Part shown: positions 42,974 through 52,238 of the stretch, piece by piece
How the letters are laid out: each line of letters opens with the position of its first letter
Numbering within the stretch: position 1 is the first letter of the stretch
NCBI RefSeq assembly: GCF_030845175.1
Contig: NZ_CP132542.1
Span: 2,701,501 to 2,765,500 of the forward strand
Length of the DNA: 64,000 bases
Source of the DNA: Coralliovum pocilloporae
GTDB taxonomy: Bacteria > Pseudomonadota > Alphaproteobacteria > Rhizobiales > Cohaesibacteraceae
Direction of reading: 5' to 3'
Position numbers and translations under genes: made by a program
The notes under the pieces: generated by a model
The model's database searches: none
What the model saw: only the letters and a program-made list of their open reading frames with translations
What the model was told of the DNA's origin: nothing

Positions 42974-43894
42974 TCAATTACCTCCGTCTGACTTAATCTC
43001 ATCCATAAGAGCGCCAGCAGAGTTTGGCGCAGCGGGGCGGCGGGCCACGACCACGCAGGCCAGAATAATCAGACCGGCGCCAGACAGAACCCACCAGCCT
43101 GGAACTTCTCCGAAGAAAAAATAGCCAATCACAATGGCCCAGAGAAAAGCCACGTATTCGATCGGCCCCAGGCGAGATGCTTCTGCGCGGGAAAAGCCCC
43201 AGGCCATCAGCAGGTGGCCGAATGTTCCAAGGCAGCCGACAATCAGCGCCTGTCCCCAGTCAAGGGTCGCAGGCGGAGTCCAGGCGCTGATGCCAAATGG
43301 CAGAACAATCAACGCGCAAAAACCCGTCTGTACCATCACCATGGCAGCCGGAGCGTCATGGGACGAATGCAGCCGGGTGAGAACAAGAGCCACGGCATAG
43401 CCAAGTGAAGCAAACAATGCAGCCAGGTAACCGGATAGAGAGGCTTCAGAGCCAAATCCGTTCACCAGCTCCGGTCCCATGATCAGAAGAACACCCAGAA
43501 GGCCGATAAAAACGCCTGCGATGGCCTGGACCGTAATCGGCTCTTTCAGAACAAGCGCACCCAGAAGCACAAGAAACAGTGGCGCGGTGAAGGCAATGGT
43601 GACGGCAACCGCCAGAGGCAAAACAGAAAGCGCATAGAAGAACGAGCTGGCCGTGGCAACAATGGCCAGCGAGCGCACAAAGCCTGTACGAAAGGCATTT
43701 GCCGAGAGACGCGGCGAGGTCAGCATGATGAAAAAGGGAACTGCTGCCAGCATGCCGAACCCGTAGCGCAGTGTTACGATCTGGGCGATGGTGAATGTGC
43801 CTGACAGATCCTTGATCAGCGCATCCATGATCGACAGAACAGACACTGCCGCCGCAACAGAATAAAGCGGCGCAAGACCCGACTCACTGCGCAT
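42974..43894 (-). CDS. EamA/DMT-family permease
   Basis: About 306 residues from the ATG giving MRSESGLAPLYSVAAA, which follows a GGGGAG. A longer frame adds 49 residues without homology. Ten hydrophobic segments in two halves, with features of the EamA family (LPLAVAVTIAFTAPLFLVLLGALVLKEPITVQAIAGVFIGLLGV and its counterpart ending in FFGEVPGWWVLSGAGLIILACVVVA). Inner-membrane exporter of unknown substrate. Confidence 0.88.
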   Translation of the reverse strand: MRSESGLAPLYSVAAAVSVLSIMDALIKDLSGTFTIAQIVTLRYGFGMLAAVPFFIMLTSPRLSANAFRTGFVRSLAIVATASSFFYALSVLPLAVAVTIAFTAPLFLVLLGALVLKEPITVQAIAGVFIGLLGVLLIMGPELVNGFGSEASLSGYLAALFASLGYAVALVLTRLHSSHDAPAAMVMVQTGFCALIVLPFGISAWTPPATLDWGQALIVGCLGTFGHLLMAWGFSRAEASRLGPIEYVAFLWAIVIGYFFFGEVPGWWVLSGAGLIILACVVVARRPAAPNSAGALMDEIKSDGGN

Positions 43895-44059
43895 GACAAC
43901 TCCCCAATCCCAAAAAAGGGTGAGGTTAGAACCTGCGCCCACCAGGATGCAACGTGTTTGTGAGAGAAGGAATGCTGTTGCAGTCTCCGGTGGTAAAAGA
44001 TAATGGTTGTAATTGATCTTGGTTGCGTAATGTGCAGGCAAACAGCTTATTGGTACCCC

Positions 44060-44575
44060 ATGAGACAGCCAGGCAGCAGATACCGCAGAATACTCTGGTG
44101 GATATCAAACAGAGAGCTTGCGGCTATTGCCGTGATCTGCACGGTCGTAACAGCAGTTATCACTGTTATGTCGTTCTTCGGGTCTCATCTTTTCTCTTCC
44201 AGCGACCGCGCTCCGTTGGAGCAGGCGAGTAATCCTGTCGGGATTACCTGGGTCAATACTGCAATTTCGGATGAACGCAGATTGGTAGTCGACCAGGCTC
44301 TGCGCCAGTTGCTTGGTACCCAGAACTGCCAGCTTGCACTTGCCATTCAGGGTTACACCGAAATTCATCAGTCAAAAGACGAGACGTCTCATGGCTTTCA
44401 GTCCTCCTATCTTGAAGGGCGTTTTTCTGTTCAGGATGAAATGAAAAGAGAAACGGACTGGATGTCGTTGTCAGCTGCTGCAAAGGGTGATTATTCTGAA
44501 ACCAGGGCGTTATCTGGTTTGATGGAAAAGCTTGAGGTTGCGTTCAGGGAAACGGGACTATGTCAATCTGAATAG
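44060..44575 (+). CDS. Membrane-anchored protein of unknown function
   Basis: About 171 residues. A basic start (MRQPGSRYRRILWWIS) precedes one membrane segment (LAAIAVICTVVTAVITVMSFFG), and the rest, including one cysteine pair (QNCQLALAIQ, GLCQSE), is expected in the periplasm. I begin at the ATG after a longer frame from 44003. The stop lies 14 bases before the start of the next gene. Family not recognised. Confidence 0.55.
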   Translation: MRQPGSRYRRILWWISNRELAAIAVICTVVTAVITVMSFFGSHLFSSSDRAPLEQASNPVGITWVNTAISDERRLVVDQALRQLLGTQNCQLALAIQGYTEIHQSKDETSHGFQSSYLEGRFSVQDEMKRETDWMSLSAAAKGDYSETRALSGLMEKLEVAFRETGLCQSE

Positions 44576-44588
44576 GGGTGTCGAAGGG

Positions 44589-45653
44589 ATGATTTGGAGT
44601 TCGGTTTACAAATTTCTGATTGTATCAGTTGTCTGTTCATTGGCGCTGACTGCAAAGATATCTCCGTCATATGCAGCAGGTTCAATCCTGGAGAGCGCAG
44701 ACGAGCTGGCAAAGCTGATCGTTGAGAAAGCACTGCCGGACGGCAAGGGTACAATTGCAGTCTCGACGATTACGCATAGTGACAATACCTGCTCGGATCT
44801 CTCGAATTTTCTGTCAGAACAGCTTGTGGATTCGCTCTTCAACGCGAATGGTGGATCGTTCTCGATTATCGAGCGCAGCCAGCTCAACGCGATTTTTAAA
44901 GAGCTCAACCTCATCTACGACGGGACCGTTGCTCCCGACACGGCAAAGAAAATTGGTGAAATTGAAGGGGTCAATGCTCTGGTAACGGCGAAAATCACGG
45001 AATTCGGGGATCGAATTATTGTGCAGGGCCGTCTTATCAGCACGACTAATGGTAAGGTTTTCTCAACAGCCCGTTCGTCATTTCCGCGGACAGGAACCAT
45101 TTCCTCAATGCTCAAGACCAGGTCACGTGCGACATGCGGGTTTGCCGTGGCGACTGGTGGTAACCCTGCCAGACAAACGGTAAGTGTTACGAATACCTCT
45201 TCGCAGATTGACGCAGGAAACACGTATGAGTCCTCGTCCTTTGATGCACATATCAGCAACATACGCCTTTCATCGGATGGTGAGACGATCAACGGAAGCA
45301 TTCGGTTCGTCAACAAGTCAAAGAAACCCATTGGTTTGTCTTACATCAGTAACACGCTTCATGTGACCGGAGACGATGGGGAAGATCTGAAATGGAAAGA
45401 TAAATGGAAAGGCCTGAGGACTTGTGGACGAAGTAACGGTTTCCAATATTGTACTGATCCGAACGGGCCAACGACAATTATGCTAAAACCTGGCAAGATT
45501 CTTCAGCATAATTTCAACGTCACGCGCAAGAGTGGCAAAGCTGTGTCAAACGTCAGTATCGGTATGGAGCTTGTCGTGGTTCCTGACGTTGCAAAGCTGG
45601 GAAAATGGCAGGTGGAAACCGTCAGTTTCTTCGATGTTCCAGTCCGTAACTGA
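44589..45653 (+). CDS. Secreted protein with CsgG/FlgO-like domain
   Basis: About 354 residues from the ATG after GAAGGG, beginning with a signal peptide (FLIVSVVCSLALTAKISPSYAA). Residues about 45-170 match the layout of CsgG/FlgO-type proteins: IAVSTITHSDNTCSDLSNFLSEQLVDSLF...FSIIERSQLNAIFKEL, then IGEIEGVNALVTAKITEFGDRIIVQGRLI. A second domain (from about 220) is a beta-rich unit. In other bacteria such domains are part of outer-membrane secretion or flagellar-surface complexes. It is probably co-transcribed with the gene before it. Confidence 0.72.
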   Translation: MIWSSVYKFLIVSVVCSLALTAKISPSYAAGSILESADELAKLIVEKALPDGKGTIAVSTITHSDNTCSDLSNFLSEQLVDSLFNANGGSFSIIERSQLNAIFKELNLIYDGTVAPDTAKKIGEIEGVNALVTAKITEFGDRIIVQGRLISTTNGKVFSTARSSFPRTGTISSMLKTRSRATCGFAVATGGNPARQTVSVTNTSSQIDAGNTYESSSFDAHISNIRLSSDGETINGSIRFVNKSKKPIGLSYISNTLHVTGDDGEDLKWKDKWKGLRTCGRSNGFQYCTDPNGPTTIMLKPGKILQHNFNVTRKSGKAVSNVSIGMELVVVPDVAKLGKWQVETVSFFDVPVRN

Positions 45654-45742
45654 ATCAAACGCGAACGGCTAAATATCATCCACTACGGATTATTTTATGC
45701 AGCAGGGCATAACTCCGGTCAGGATGATGAGGGCGACCTTGC

Positions 45743-46309
45743 TCACTCATCAATCGTGAACGGAACAACCTGCTCGCCGGTTTTGCCGGACAGGCTGTCT
45801 TTGAGGCGGACAACCAGTTCATAAGACCCCTGTGGCAGGGCAGGGACATCAATGGAGATGTCGACACTGAGATCGTCACGACGGCTCTGGCTGTAGCCTC
45901 CGAACTTTGCAAAGTTCTCTGTTGTTCCCAGGATCTGACCGGTGGTGTTGCGGATTTCAACGTCTGCCGTCATACGGATTTCGTAACCCTGGTCCGTATG
46001 AGGCTGGCCATAGCCCACAGGTTCCGCGTAAAGGCGGATGGTATCACCAGCCTTGAACGTGGACTGGTTACTTGCCGTGTAGAGACCGTATCCATCAGAT
46101 GAGGTGACAAACAGGGCCTTGGCAAAGCTTAAGGGCATTGCGGCGCGAATGGCGTCTGCAGCCTTGGTGAGTTCACTGAGCGCGGCCTGGTGATCGCCCT
46201 TGTTCAGATGGTTTTCTGCCAGCGCAGCTTTCGACTGAAGGTCGCCCGCATGCACTGCAAAAGGAACCAGGGAACCGGCAAAGGCCGCCGCAAGAACGAT
46301 ATGACGCAT
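45743..46309 (-). CDS. Periplasmic protein of unknown function
   Basis: About 188 residues with a signal peptide (MRHIVLAAAFAGSLVPFAVHAG). The mature part has a short helical segment (AENHLNKGDHQAALSELTKAADAIRAA) reminiscent of a TPR motif, then a beta-rich domain (AGDTIRLYAEPVGYGQ ... LSVDISIDVPALPQGSYELVVRLKD). Not recognised. Ribosome-binding GGAGTTGGG before the ATG. Confidence 0.65.
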   Translation of the reverse strand: MRHIVLAAAFAGSLVPFAVHAGDLQSKAALAENHLNKGDHQAALSELTKAADAIRAAMPLSFAKALFVTSSDGYGLYTASNQSTFKAGDTIRLYAEPVGYGQPHTDQGYEIRMTADVEIRNTTGQILGTTENFAKFGGYSQSRRDDLSVDISIDVPALPQGSYELVVRLKDSLSGKTGEQVVPFTIDE

Positions 46310-46514
46310 GACACCCAACTCCGTGCCTGATGCGGCCGGGATCAGTTTTCCACAGCGCGCAAGCTTTCTTATTGATATCTCGACGGCAAAATAACTGTGG
46401 AATCAAAAGGCGCAAGCCTGAATCGGCGCTATCGTAAACAGATCTGCCCATTTTCCGCCCCAAGATGGTCACTTTTGGCTGATCGGCGGGTTATTGGGGG
46501 TGTTGTCTGGCGGC

Positions 46515-47831
46515 TCATGCGACTTTTTCTGACCAGGTCGAGCGCTTGCGGTAAATGGTCGACGGACTGATTTCGAGCGCATTGGCAGCCGCTGTAATAT
46601 TGCCGCCAAAGGCTGTGATTGCTGTTTCGATAATCTGCCGTTCCTGTTCCCAGAATGGTTTGATCGGCACGACACTGTCTGTGATCAAGGGGGCAGCATG
46701 CATAGGGTTGCGCGCAGTTTCGGGCACGTCAAAGTCAGCCAGCATCTCGGCTGTCAGAACGGGGCCATCATGCAGCATCACAGTCTGGCGGATAGCGTTC
46801 TGAAGTTCTCGCACATTACCAGGCCAGAGGTGATGCTGAAGCATCGCCATTGCGCATTGATCAAGACTTAGGAAGCGCTTGCGCTCGGCCCGGGTAAAGT
46901 CCGCCAGAAAATGCTCCGCCAGCGGGGCAATGTCATCACCCCGGTCGCGCAGGGGCGGGATATGAAGTGGGAAAACCCGCAGATGGTAATAGAGATCCGC
47001 ACGAAGGAAACCGGTTCGGATCGCTGTTTCAGGAGACTGACTGTCGGCAGAGATAAGGCGCGGCGCTGAGGCAGCCTCTGCCGAAGTGGTATCTATCTGG
47101 CCAAGCAGGAAATGCTGTTCGTCCTCGTTCAGCTGGGTGATCCGGCGCAGGAACAGCGTTCCGCCCTGTGCTTCGTCCCAGGCTCTGGACAGATCACCTT
47201 CGCCACAAGTGAAACGGACAAAGGTTCTGTCTGATCGGGGAGACAGGCTGTGCAGCAGAGAGGCTGCAGATGATTTTCCGGCCCCATGCTCGCCTGTGAG
47301 GAAGACAGGAGTATCTGCCTTGGCAATCCGGCGGATTGATCGCTCAAGAGCCTGCATGGCCACAGAACAGCCAATAAAGGCCTGAGAAACTGTCTCTGAG
47401 GGAGTGGCATTGGCCTCCGCCGTATCAGGGGCCTGAGGCTGCAGAGCGTAGTTCAGCGCTTTGTTGAGCGTGTCGAACAGGTCGGTTCCCCGGAAGGGTT
47501 TACGCACCAGACCGGCTGCGCCAGCGCGGAAGGCCGCGATTTCGTCTTTCGGCGTCGGAAGTGTTCCCAGCAAGACAAGAGGGCAGTTCAGCCGCGCTTC
47601 CACCCGTTTGAAACGGGACAGATCACCAATATATTGAGGATCAATCAGAACAATGTCATAGGCGATTAACTGGCGCAGGGCTACCGCATCGTCAAGACTG
47701 TCTGCATGGTCGCAGAGAACAGGTTTTTCGGTGACTTTCAGAAGATAATCGCGGACGAGGCGATGGCTGGTGGGGTCCGTATCAACAATAAGAATACGTG
47801 TCGGCTTTGTTGCGCCCCGTTTCGCCCCCAT
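46515..47831 (-). CDS. NtrC-type response regulator with degenerate AAA+ domain
   Basis: A 438-residue protein: an N-terminal receiver (ILIVDTDPTSHRLVRDYL, aspartate in IVLIDPQYIG, lysine in LVRKPF), an AAA+ domain (about 160-370) and a Fis-type DNA-binding helix-turn-helix (FGGNITAAANALEISPSTIYRKR). The AAA+ Walker A is GEHGAGKSS, but the GAFTGA loop needed to contact sigma-54 is absent and Walker B reads TLFLRRI instead of TLFLDEI. Sigma-54 activation is therefore unlikely. It may work as an ordinary repressor or activator. No partner kinase is adjacent. Confidence 0.85.
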   Translation of the reverse strand: MGAKRGATKPTRILIVDTDPTSHRLVRDYLLKVTEKPVLCDHADSLDDAVALRQLIAYDIVLIDPQYIGDLSRFKRVEARLNCPLVLLGTLPTPKDEIAAFRAGAAGLVRKPFRGTDLFDTLNKALNYALQPQAPDTAEANATPSETVSQAFIGCSVAMQALERSIRRIAKADTPVFLTGEHGAGKSSAASLLHSLSPRSDRTFVRFTCGEGDLSRAWDEAQGGTLFLRRITQLNEDEQHFLLGQIDTTSAEAASAPRLISADSQSPETAIRTGFLRADLYYHLRVFPLHIPPLRDRGDDIAPLAEHFLADFTRAERKRFLSLDQCAMAMLQHHLWPGNVRELQNAIRQTVMLHDGPVLTAEMLADFDVPETARNPMHAAPLITDSVVPIKPFWEQERQIIETAITAFGGNITAAANALEISPSTIYRKRSTWSEKVA

Positions 47832-47985
47832 AACAATCCTTACCTCGGTCTTTACGTCTTGACTGGTCTTCTACGCTTTCCCTATTTGTGACCGGGTTAT
47901 GGTAAATAAACAGTTTCTTGCGCGGTATCAGGGTGGGCTGTTGATAAAATGATCAACAGTCGAGGTCGCTTGAGTGAAATACCGC

Positions 47986-48447
47986 TTAACGGCGGGATTT
48001 GAAAAACGTGCGCAGAAGAGTGGCCGATTCTGTTTCGGCCAGTGCCGAATAGACATCGGGTCGATGATGGCAGGTTGCGGCATTATAGAGCCGCACGCCA
48101 TTCTCCACTGCGCCGCCCTTAACGTCTCCCGCCCCATAATAGAGCGTTTCAATCCGGGCAAAGGAGATTGCGGCAGCACACATGGGGCAGGGCTCAAGCG
48201 TGACGTAAAGACTTGAACCGGGCAAACGTTCACTACCCAGCGTCTCGCAGGCCGCCCGGATCACCAGAATTTCGGCATGCGCTGTGGGGTCCTTCAGCTC
48301 AAGGGTCCGGTTTCCGGCCTGAGCGATAATCTGATCACCCATGGCCAGTACGGCGCCAACCGGCACTTCGCCGCGATCAGCCGCCTGTCTGGCTTCCTCC
48401 AGGGCAATTTCCATAAAGGATTGTCGTTTCACGCTCGCACCATTCAA
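47986..48447 (-). CDS. tadA: tRNA-specific adenosine deaminase TadA
   Basis: A 153-residue protein with the cytidine-deaminase zinc site (HAEILVI with the catalytic Glu, and PCPMCAAAI) and the TadA-specific start MEIALEEARQAADRGEVPVGAVL. It makes inosine at the wobble position of tRNA-Arg(ACG). It is divergent from the pseudouridine synthase gene, 22 bases away. The start could be the second Met (MEIALEEAR). Confidence 0.93.
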   Translation of the reverse strand: MNGASVKRQSFMEIALEEARQAADRGEVPVGAVLAMGDQIIAQAGNRTLELKDPTAHAEILVIRAACETLGSERLPGSSLYVTLEPCPMCAAAISFARIETLYYGAGDVKGGAVENGVRLYNAATCHHRPDVYSALAETESATLLRTFFKSRR

Positions 48448-48469
48448 AAAGCTCTGCTATGCACGAGCC

Positions 48470-49552
48470 ATGAAAGACAGAAGAGAACAAAAGACGCAAG
48501 CCAAAGCCCCAAAGATGGGCGAGGCAGCAGCAGGCGAACGCATTGCCAAGGTCCTGGCACGTGCGGGCCTCTGCTCGCGCCGGGATGCCGAGCGCTGGAT
48601 TGAGGCAGGCCGGGTATCCGTCAACGGTCGCAAGCTTTCAAGTCCGGCGCTGAATGTGACCCCGACCGATACCATTCTGGTTGATGGCGAGCCCTTGCCG
48701 CAGCATCAGCGGACGCGCCTGTGGCTTTATCACAAGCCGCGCGGGCTGGTGACCACGACGCGCGATCCGGAAGGGCGGCCCACCGTCTTTGACGAATTGC
48801 CGGAGGACCTGCCACGGGTCATCACTGTCGGACGCCTGGATATCAACACCGAGGGCCTGCTGCTGCTCACCAATGATGGTGGCCTGGCCCGAGTGCTGGA
48901 ACTGCCGGAAACCGGCTGGTTGCGCCGCTACCGGGTCCGTGCCCATGGCAAGGTGACGGAAGCCCAATTGAAGTCTCTCGCTGATGGCATCATCGTCGAA
49001 GGCGTTATGTATGGCGCAATTGAAGCCGAGATTGACCGTGAACAGGGGGATAACCTCTGGCTTACGCTGGGCCTGCGTGAAGGCAAGAACCGTGAAGTGA
49101 AAAAGGTTCTCGGTGCGCTGGGTCTGACGGTAAACAGGCTGATCCGTGTATCCTATGGACCTTTCCAGCTGATGGATCTGAAAGCCGGTGCCGCCGTGGA
49201 AATCCGCAGTCGGGTTCTGCGTGATCAGCTTGGTGAGCGTCTGGCCCGGGAATCCGGTGCTGATTTTGAAGCTCCGCTACCACCTGCGCCGAAAGCCCAG
49301 TCAGCCAAGGCCCAGTCTGCCAAAGCTCAACCTGGCAAGCAAAAGCGGGGACAGGCTGACGATGGCAAACCTGCCAGGGGCGGAAAGCACGCTGGAAAAC
49401 AGGGCACAGGGCAGAGCGCAGGTCAGGGCAAAGAGGCCAAAGGCAAACCAGGCTCCAAAGGCAAGCCAGGTGGCCAGAAGCGTCGCAGCTCAGATCCGGT
49501 AGAAGAAATCATTCGTGAAGGAAAACGCCGCAATGCGCGTCGTCGGCGGTAA
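48470..49552 (+). CDS. rluB: 23S rRNA pseudouridine synthase, RluB type
   Basis: About 360 residues. An S4 RNA-binding domain (RIAKVLARAGLCSRRDAERWIEAGRVSVNG) is followed by the RsuA/RluB-type catalytic domain with VGRLDINTEGLLLLTNDG carrying the catalytic Asp and GKNREVKKVLGALG.TVNRLIR. A lysine/glycine-rich tail of about 95 residues (KAQSAKAQSAKAQ...GGKHAGKQGTGQ) is longer than in the usual enzyme and may bind RNA. The start at 48470 is preferred over an earlier frame that overlaps tadA. Confidence 0.92.
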   Translation: MKDRREQKTQAKAPKMGEAAAGERIAKVLARAGLCSRRDAERWIEAGRVSVNGRKLSSPALNVTPTDTILVDGEPLPQHQRTRLWLYHKPRGLVTTTRDPEGRPTVFDELPEDLPRVITVGRLDINTEGLLLLTNDGGLARVLELPETGWLRRYRVRAHGKVTEAQLKSLADGIIVEGVMYGAIEAEIDREQGDNLWLTLGLREGKNREVKKVLGALGLTVNRLIRVSYGPFQLMDLKAGAAVEIRSRVLRDQLGERLARESGADFEAPLPPAPKAQSAKAQSAKAQPGKQKRGQADDGKPARGGKHAGKQGTGQSAGQGKEAKGKPGSKGKPGGQKRRSSDPVEEIIREGKRRNARRRR

Positions 49553-50087
49553 GTTTCGCGGCAAGGCGCTAGCAGGGCCGAAGACGGATGCCATTCGGCC
49601 AACGACGGACCGGATGCGGGAATCTGTCTTCAATATTCTCGAGCATCGCTTTGGCGGCCTTGAGGGCAGGCGGGTGCTGGATCTGTTTGCGGGAACCGGT
49701 GCACTTGGGCTGGAAGCCATGTCGCGCGGGGCAGAGCATGCCCTGTTCGTTGAAGAAGGTGTCGAAGGACGTGGCCTTCTCCGTCGCAATATCGAAAGCC
49801 TTGGCCTGATGGGGCGGACCCGGATTTTTCGCCGGGACGCCACAAAACTGGGCGAGGTGGGCACGCTTGAGCCATTCGATCTGGTCTTCCTTGATCCGCC
49901 CTACAGCCGGGGGCTTGGTGAACAGGCACTGGTTTCAGCTGCCGGTGGCGGCTGGTTGAAGGCCAGCGCGCTTTGTGTGTTCGAGGAAGCCGCAGGTGCC
50001 GAAGTGGCAATCCCGGATGAGTTCTCACTTGAAGACGAGCGCAAGGCCGGGGACAGCGTCGTACGCTATCTGGCCTATACAGGCTGA
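49533..50087 (+). CDS. rsmD: 16S rRNA (guanine(966)-N(2))-methyltransferase RsmD
   Basis: About 184 residues from ATG-CGC-GTC (MRVVGGKFRGKAL), overlapping rluB by 20 bases. It shows RPTTDRMRESVFNIL, the SAM motif VLDLFAGTGALGLEAMSRGA and the catalytic DLVFLDPPYSRGLGEQAL, as expected for RsmD. rluB and rsmD are a common alphaproteobacterial pair, both acting on rRNA. Confidence 0.94.
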   Translation: MRVVGGKFRGKALAGPKTDAIRPTTDRMRESVFNILEHRFGGLEGRRVLDLFAGTGALGLEAMSRGAEHALFVEEGVEGRGLLRRNIESLGLMGRTRIFRRDATKLGEVGTLEPFDLVFLDPPYSRGLGEQALVSAAGGGWLKASALCVFEEAAGAEVAIPDEFSLEDERKAGDSVVRYLAYTG

Positions 50088-50178
50088 AGACTGGACTTCC
50101 CGAAATCTGATCTTATCTATGAGCGATAGGCGGGTGCGGGACACGCATCCGGTGCCCAAGAATTTTTCAACAAACAGG

Positions 50179-50904
50179 ATGATGCCCGTGTCTGAAACCC
50201 GGTATGCCTCTGTCGCTGACTTTCCGATTTCCAAACGCTGGCCTGCCCAGCACCCGGACCGCATTCAGCTTTATTCCTTCCCGACACCCAATGGCGTCAA
50301 GGTTTCCATCGCTCTTGAGGAACTGGGTCTGCCGTATGAACCGCACAAGGTCACCCTGTCGGACGCGGATGTGAAAAGCCCGGAATTCCTGTCCCTCAAC
50401 CCGAACAATAAAATCCCTGCCATCATCGACCCCAATGGCCCTGACGGTCAGCCTATCGGCCTGTTTGAAAGCGGTGCGATCCTCGTCTATCTGGCCCAGA
50501 AGACCGGAAAGCTGATGGGCAAGACGGAAGCTGAAAAACTGGAAGTCCTGCAATGGCTGATGTTCCAGATGGGTGGCGTCGGTCCGATGTTCGGTCAGCT
50601 TGGGTTCTTCTATGCCTTTGCCGGTAAGGAGATTGAGGATGACCGCCCGCGCAATCGCTATATCAACGAGGCCAAGCGTCTGCTGAATGTGGTGAATACC
50701 CGCCTTGAAGGCCGTGACTGGATCGTCAATGACTTCTCGATTGCCGATATTGCCATTGCACCTTGGCTCACCACGATCAACAAGTTTTACAAGGCTGGAG
50801 ATGTGACCGGGTTTGACAGCTTTGAGAATGTTGCAGCCTATGTGGAGCGTTTCAATGCCCGCCCGGCAGCGGAAGCGGGATGGAAGATCCCGGCTCGGGA
50901 TTGA
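50179..50904 (+). CDS. Glutathione S-transferase, YghU/YfcG-like
   Basis: About 241 residues with a thioredoxin-fold N-terminal domain (IQLYSFPTPNGVKVSIALEELGLPYE..., NPNNKIPAIIDP, GLFESGAILVYLAQKTGKL) and an all-helical C-terminal domain (LQWLMFQMGGVGPMFGQLGFF, DFSIADIAIAPWL). The T-P-N-G-x-K-V-S pattern fits the Nu-class YghU/YfcG group. The start is not certain: ATG codons at 50119, 50179 and 50182 are all in frame. It lies 91 bases after rsmD. Confidence 0.9.
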   Translation: MMPVSETRYASVADFPISKRWPAQHPDRIQLYSFPTPNGVKVSIALEELGLPYEPHKVTLSDADVKSPEFLSLNPNNKIPAIIDPNGPDGQPIGLFESGAILVYLAQKTGKLMGKTEAEKLEVLQWLMFQMGGVGPMFGQLGFFYAFAGKEIEDDRPRNRYINEAKRLLNVVNTRLEGRDWIVNDFSIADIAIAPWLTTINKFYKAGDVTGFDSFENVAAYVERFNARPAAEAGWKIPARD

Positions 50905-50929
50905 TCTTCCGATCTTAAATGTTGTGAAG

Positions 50930-50954
50930 AGGCGCCCGGTGAGGCGCCTTTTTT
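50930..50954 (+). terminator. Rho-independent terminator after the GST gene
   Basis: AGGCGCC - CGGTG - AGGCGCC followed by TTTTTT, starting about 25 bases after the GST stop. Its T run reaches the stop codon of the convergent small gene. Confidence 0.88.
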
Positions 50955-51163
50955 CATGACAACTGCCGAATATCTCCGGCTTTTCCCATCTCAATCAGCT
51001 TTGTATGAAGATTACACGGCAGATGGCGCGACTGCCCGGGTGTAACAATGGCACCATTCCACAAGAGATGGCCGTTGATGCCAAGGCTCAGATTGGTACA
51101 GCGTGATCTGATCGAGTTGAGAAGTGTCTGAAACTCTCCCTGGGTGAGCGTAATATAGGCCAT
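50954..51163 (-). CDS. Small protein of unknown function
   Basis: A 69-residue soluble protein (MAYITLTQGEFQTLLNSIRSRCTNLSLGINGHLLWNG...) preceded by GAGGAGAACC, a good ribosome-binding site. No recognised family. No membrane segment. It is not longer than many chance frames, but the ribosome-binding site and its position between two convergent units support it. Confidence 0.5.
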   Translation of the reverse strand: MAYITLTQGEFQTLLNSIRSRCTNLSLGINGHLLWNGAIVTPGQSRHLPCNLHTKLIEMGKAGDIRQLS

Positions 51164-51284
51164 GACTGGTTCTCCTCATAAACGAGTCCAAAGGCCCCCT
51201 TGAGGACAGATAAGAAGAGAAGTGTGGAGGTTCTATGGAGAGCTCGTCAAAAGACCGTCAAGACCAGTTGAACTGGTCCTGACC

Positions 51285-52190
51285 CTAGACGCGATCCTCC
51301 CCGTCCTTCATGCGCTCAAGAACAGGCGGTGATCTGAGGATGAACCAGCCACCGGCCAGAACCACGGCAGAGGCCAGAACAAAGCGAAGTGTAATCGCTT
51401 CTCCTGTGGCAAAAGCTGAAGCCAGTGTGGTGATAATCGGCACAGCCAGTGTCAGAGGGGCGAGGACGGAAACCGGGTGCTTCTGGAGCATCCAGGCCCA
51501 TAGACCATGCCCCAGAATGCTGCCGATCAGGGCCGTATAGCAAAGCGCAATGAGCGCGGTCAGTGAGGCATTCTGCACCTCTGTCACCGGGCTTGCACCT
51601 TCCAGCATGGTCCCAAGCGCCATTATCGGAATGCCGAGAATGGAGGTCCAGCCGATAATGTTGACGGCGTTGACACCCTGACACCACTTGACCAGCACAT
51701 TGTAGCAGCCAAGGAAAAAGGCACAGAGTACAGCCAGCAACAGCGCAAACTGGCTGCTCAGAAGCCCCGGATCATAATAGAGGATAATGATGCCGGAAAA
51801 GCCGACGCCAAGGCCGATAATCCGGCGAATGCCCGGAATCTCTCCCAGAAGCAGCCAGGCCATCAGAACGGAAAAGGCCGGTCCGAGCTGAACAAAGACC
51901 GCAATGCCCGCAACACTGGATGTTTCCTGCAATGCCCAGAAGAGGAAGCCGAAATGCCCGGCAACCAGAACCAGGGTCAGCAGGCAAAGCTGCCGGAAAG
52001 TCTGCCAGTCTGGCCACTTGAGAAATGGTGAAAGCAAAATCCCCACAAGGCAGAACCGACCCAGCAGGGTCGTTGTGACAGAAAGGTCAGTCACAGAGAA
52101 GCGGATTGCGACGAAATTACAGGCCCAGCTGAACAGAATCACGATCAGCACGGCGAAGTCACCGAGGCGCAGCGAAGACATAGATATCAT
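51285..52190 (-). CDS. EamA/DMT-family permease
   Basis: A 301-residue protein with about ten hydrophobic segments in two halves (LGDFAVLIVILFSWACNFVAIRFSVTDLS...; SLTALIALCYTALIGSILGHGLWAWMLQ). It is typical of YdcZ/RhaT-like EamA transporters (WLLLGEIPGIRRIIGLGVGFSGI and the late GEAITLRFVLASAVVLAGGWFI). The start may also be at the fourth codon. Substrate not readable. Third EamA exporter in the window. Confidence 0.88.
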   Translation of the reverse strand: MISMSSLRLGDFAVLIVILFSWACNFVAIRFSVTDLSVTTTLLGRFCLVGILLSPFLKWPDWQTFRQLCLLTLVLVAGHFGFLFWALQETSSVAGIAVFVQLGPAFSVLMAWLLLGEIPGIRRIIGLGVGFSGIIILYYDPGLLSSQFALLLAVLCAFFLGCYNVLVKWCQGVNAVNIIGWTSILGIPIMALGTMLEGASPVTEVQNASLTALIALCYTALIGSILGHGLWAWMLQKHPVSVLAPLTLAVPIITTLASAFATGEAITLRFVLASAVVLAGGWFILRSPPVLERMKDGEDRV

Positions 52191-52238
52191 CCGATAGAGA
52201 AGAGGACCGGCTCGAGGGAGCCGATCAGTTCTTGAACC

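Noticed and set aside
50167..50994. 275-codon minus-strand frame over the GST gene
   Set aside because: The plus strand encodes an unmistakable glutathione transferase. The opposite frame has no recognisable motif and no ribosome-binding site.
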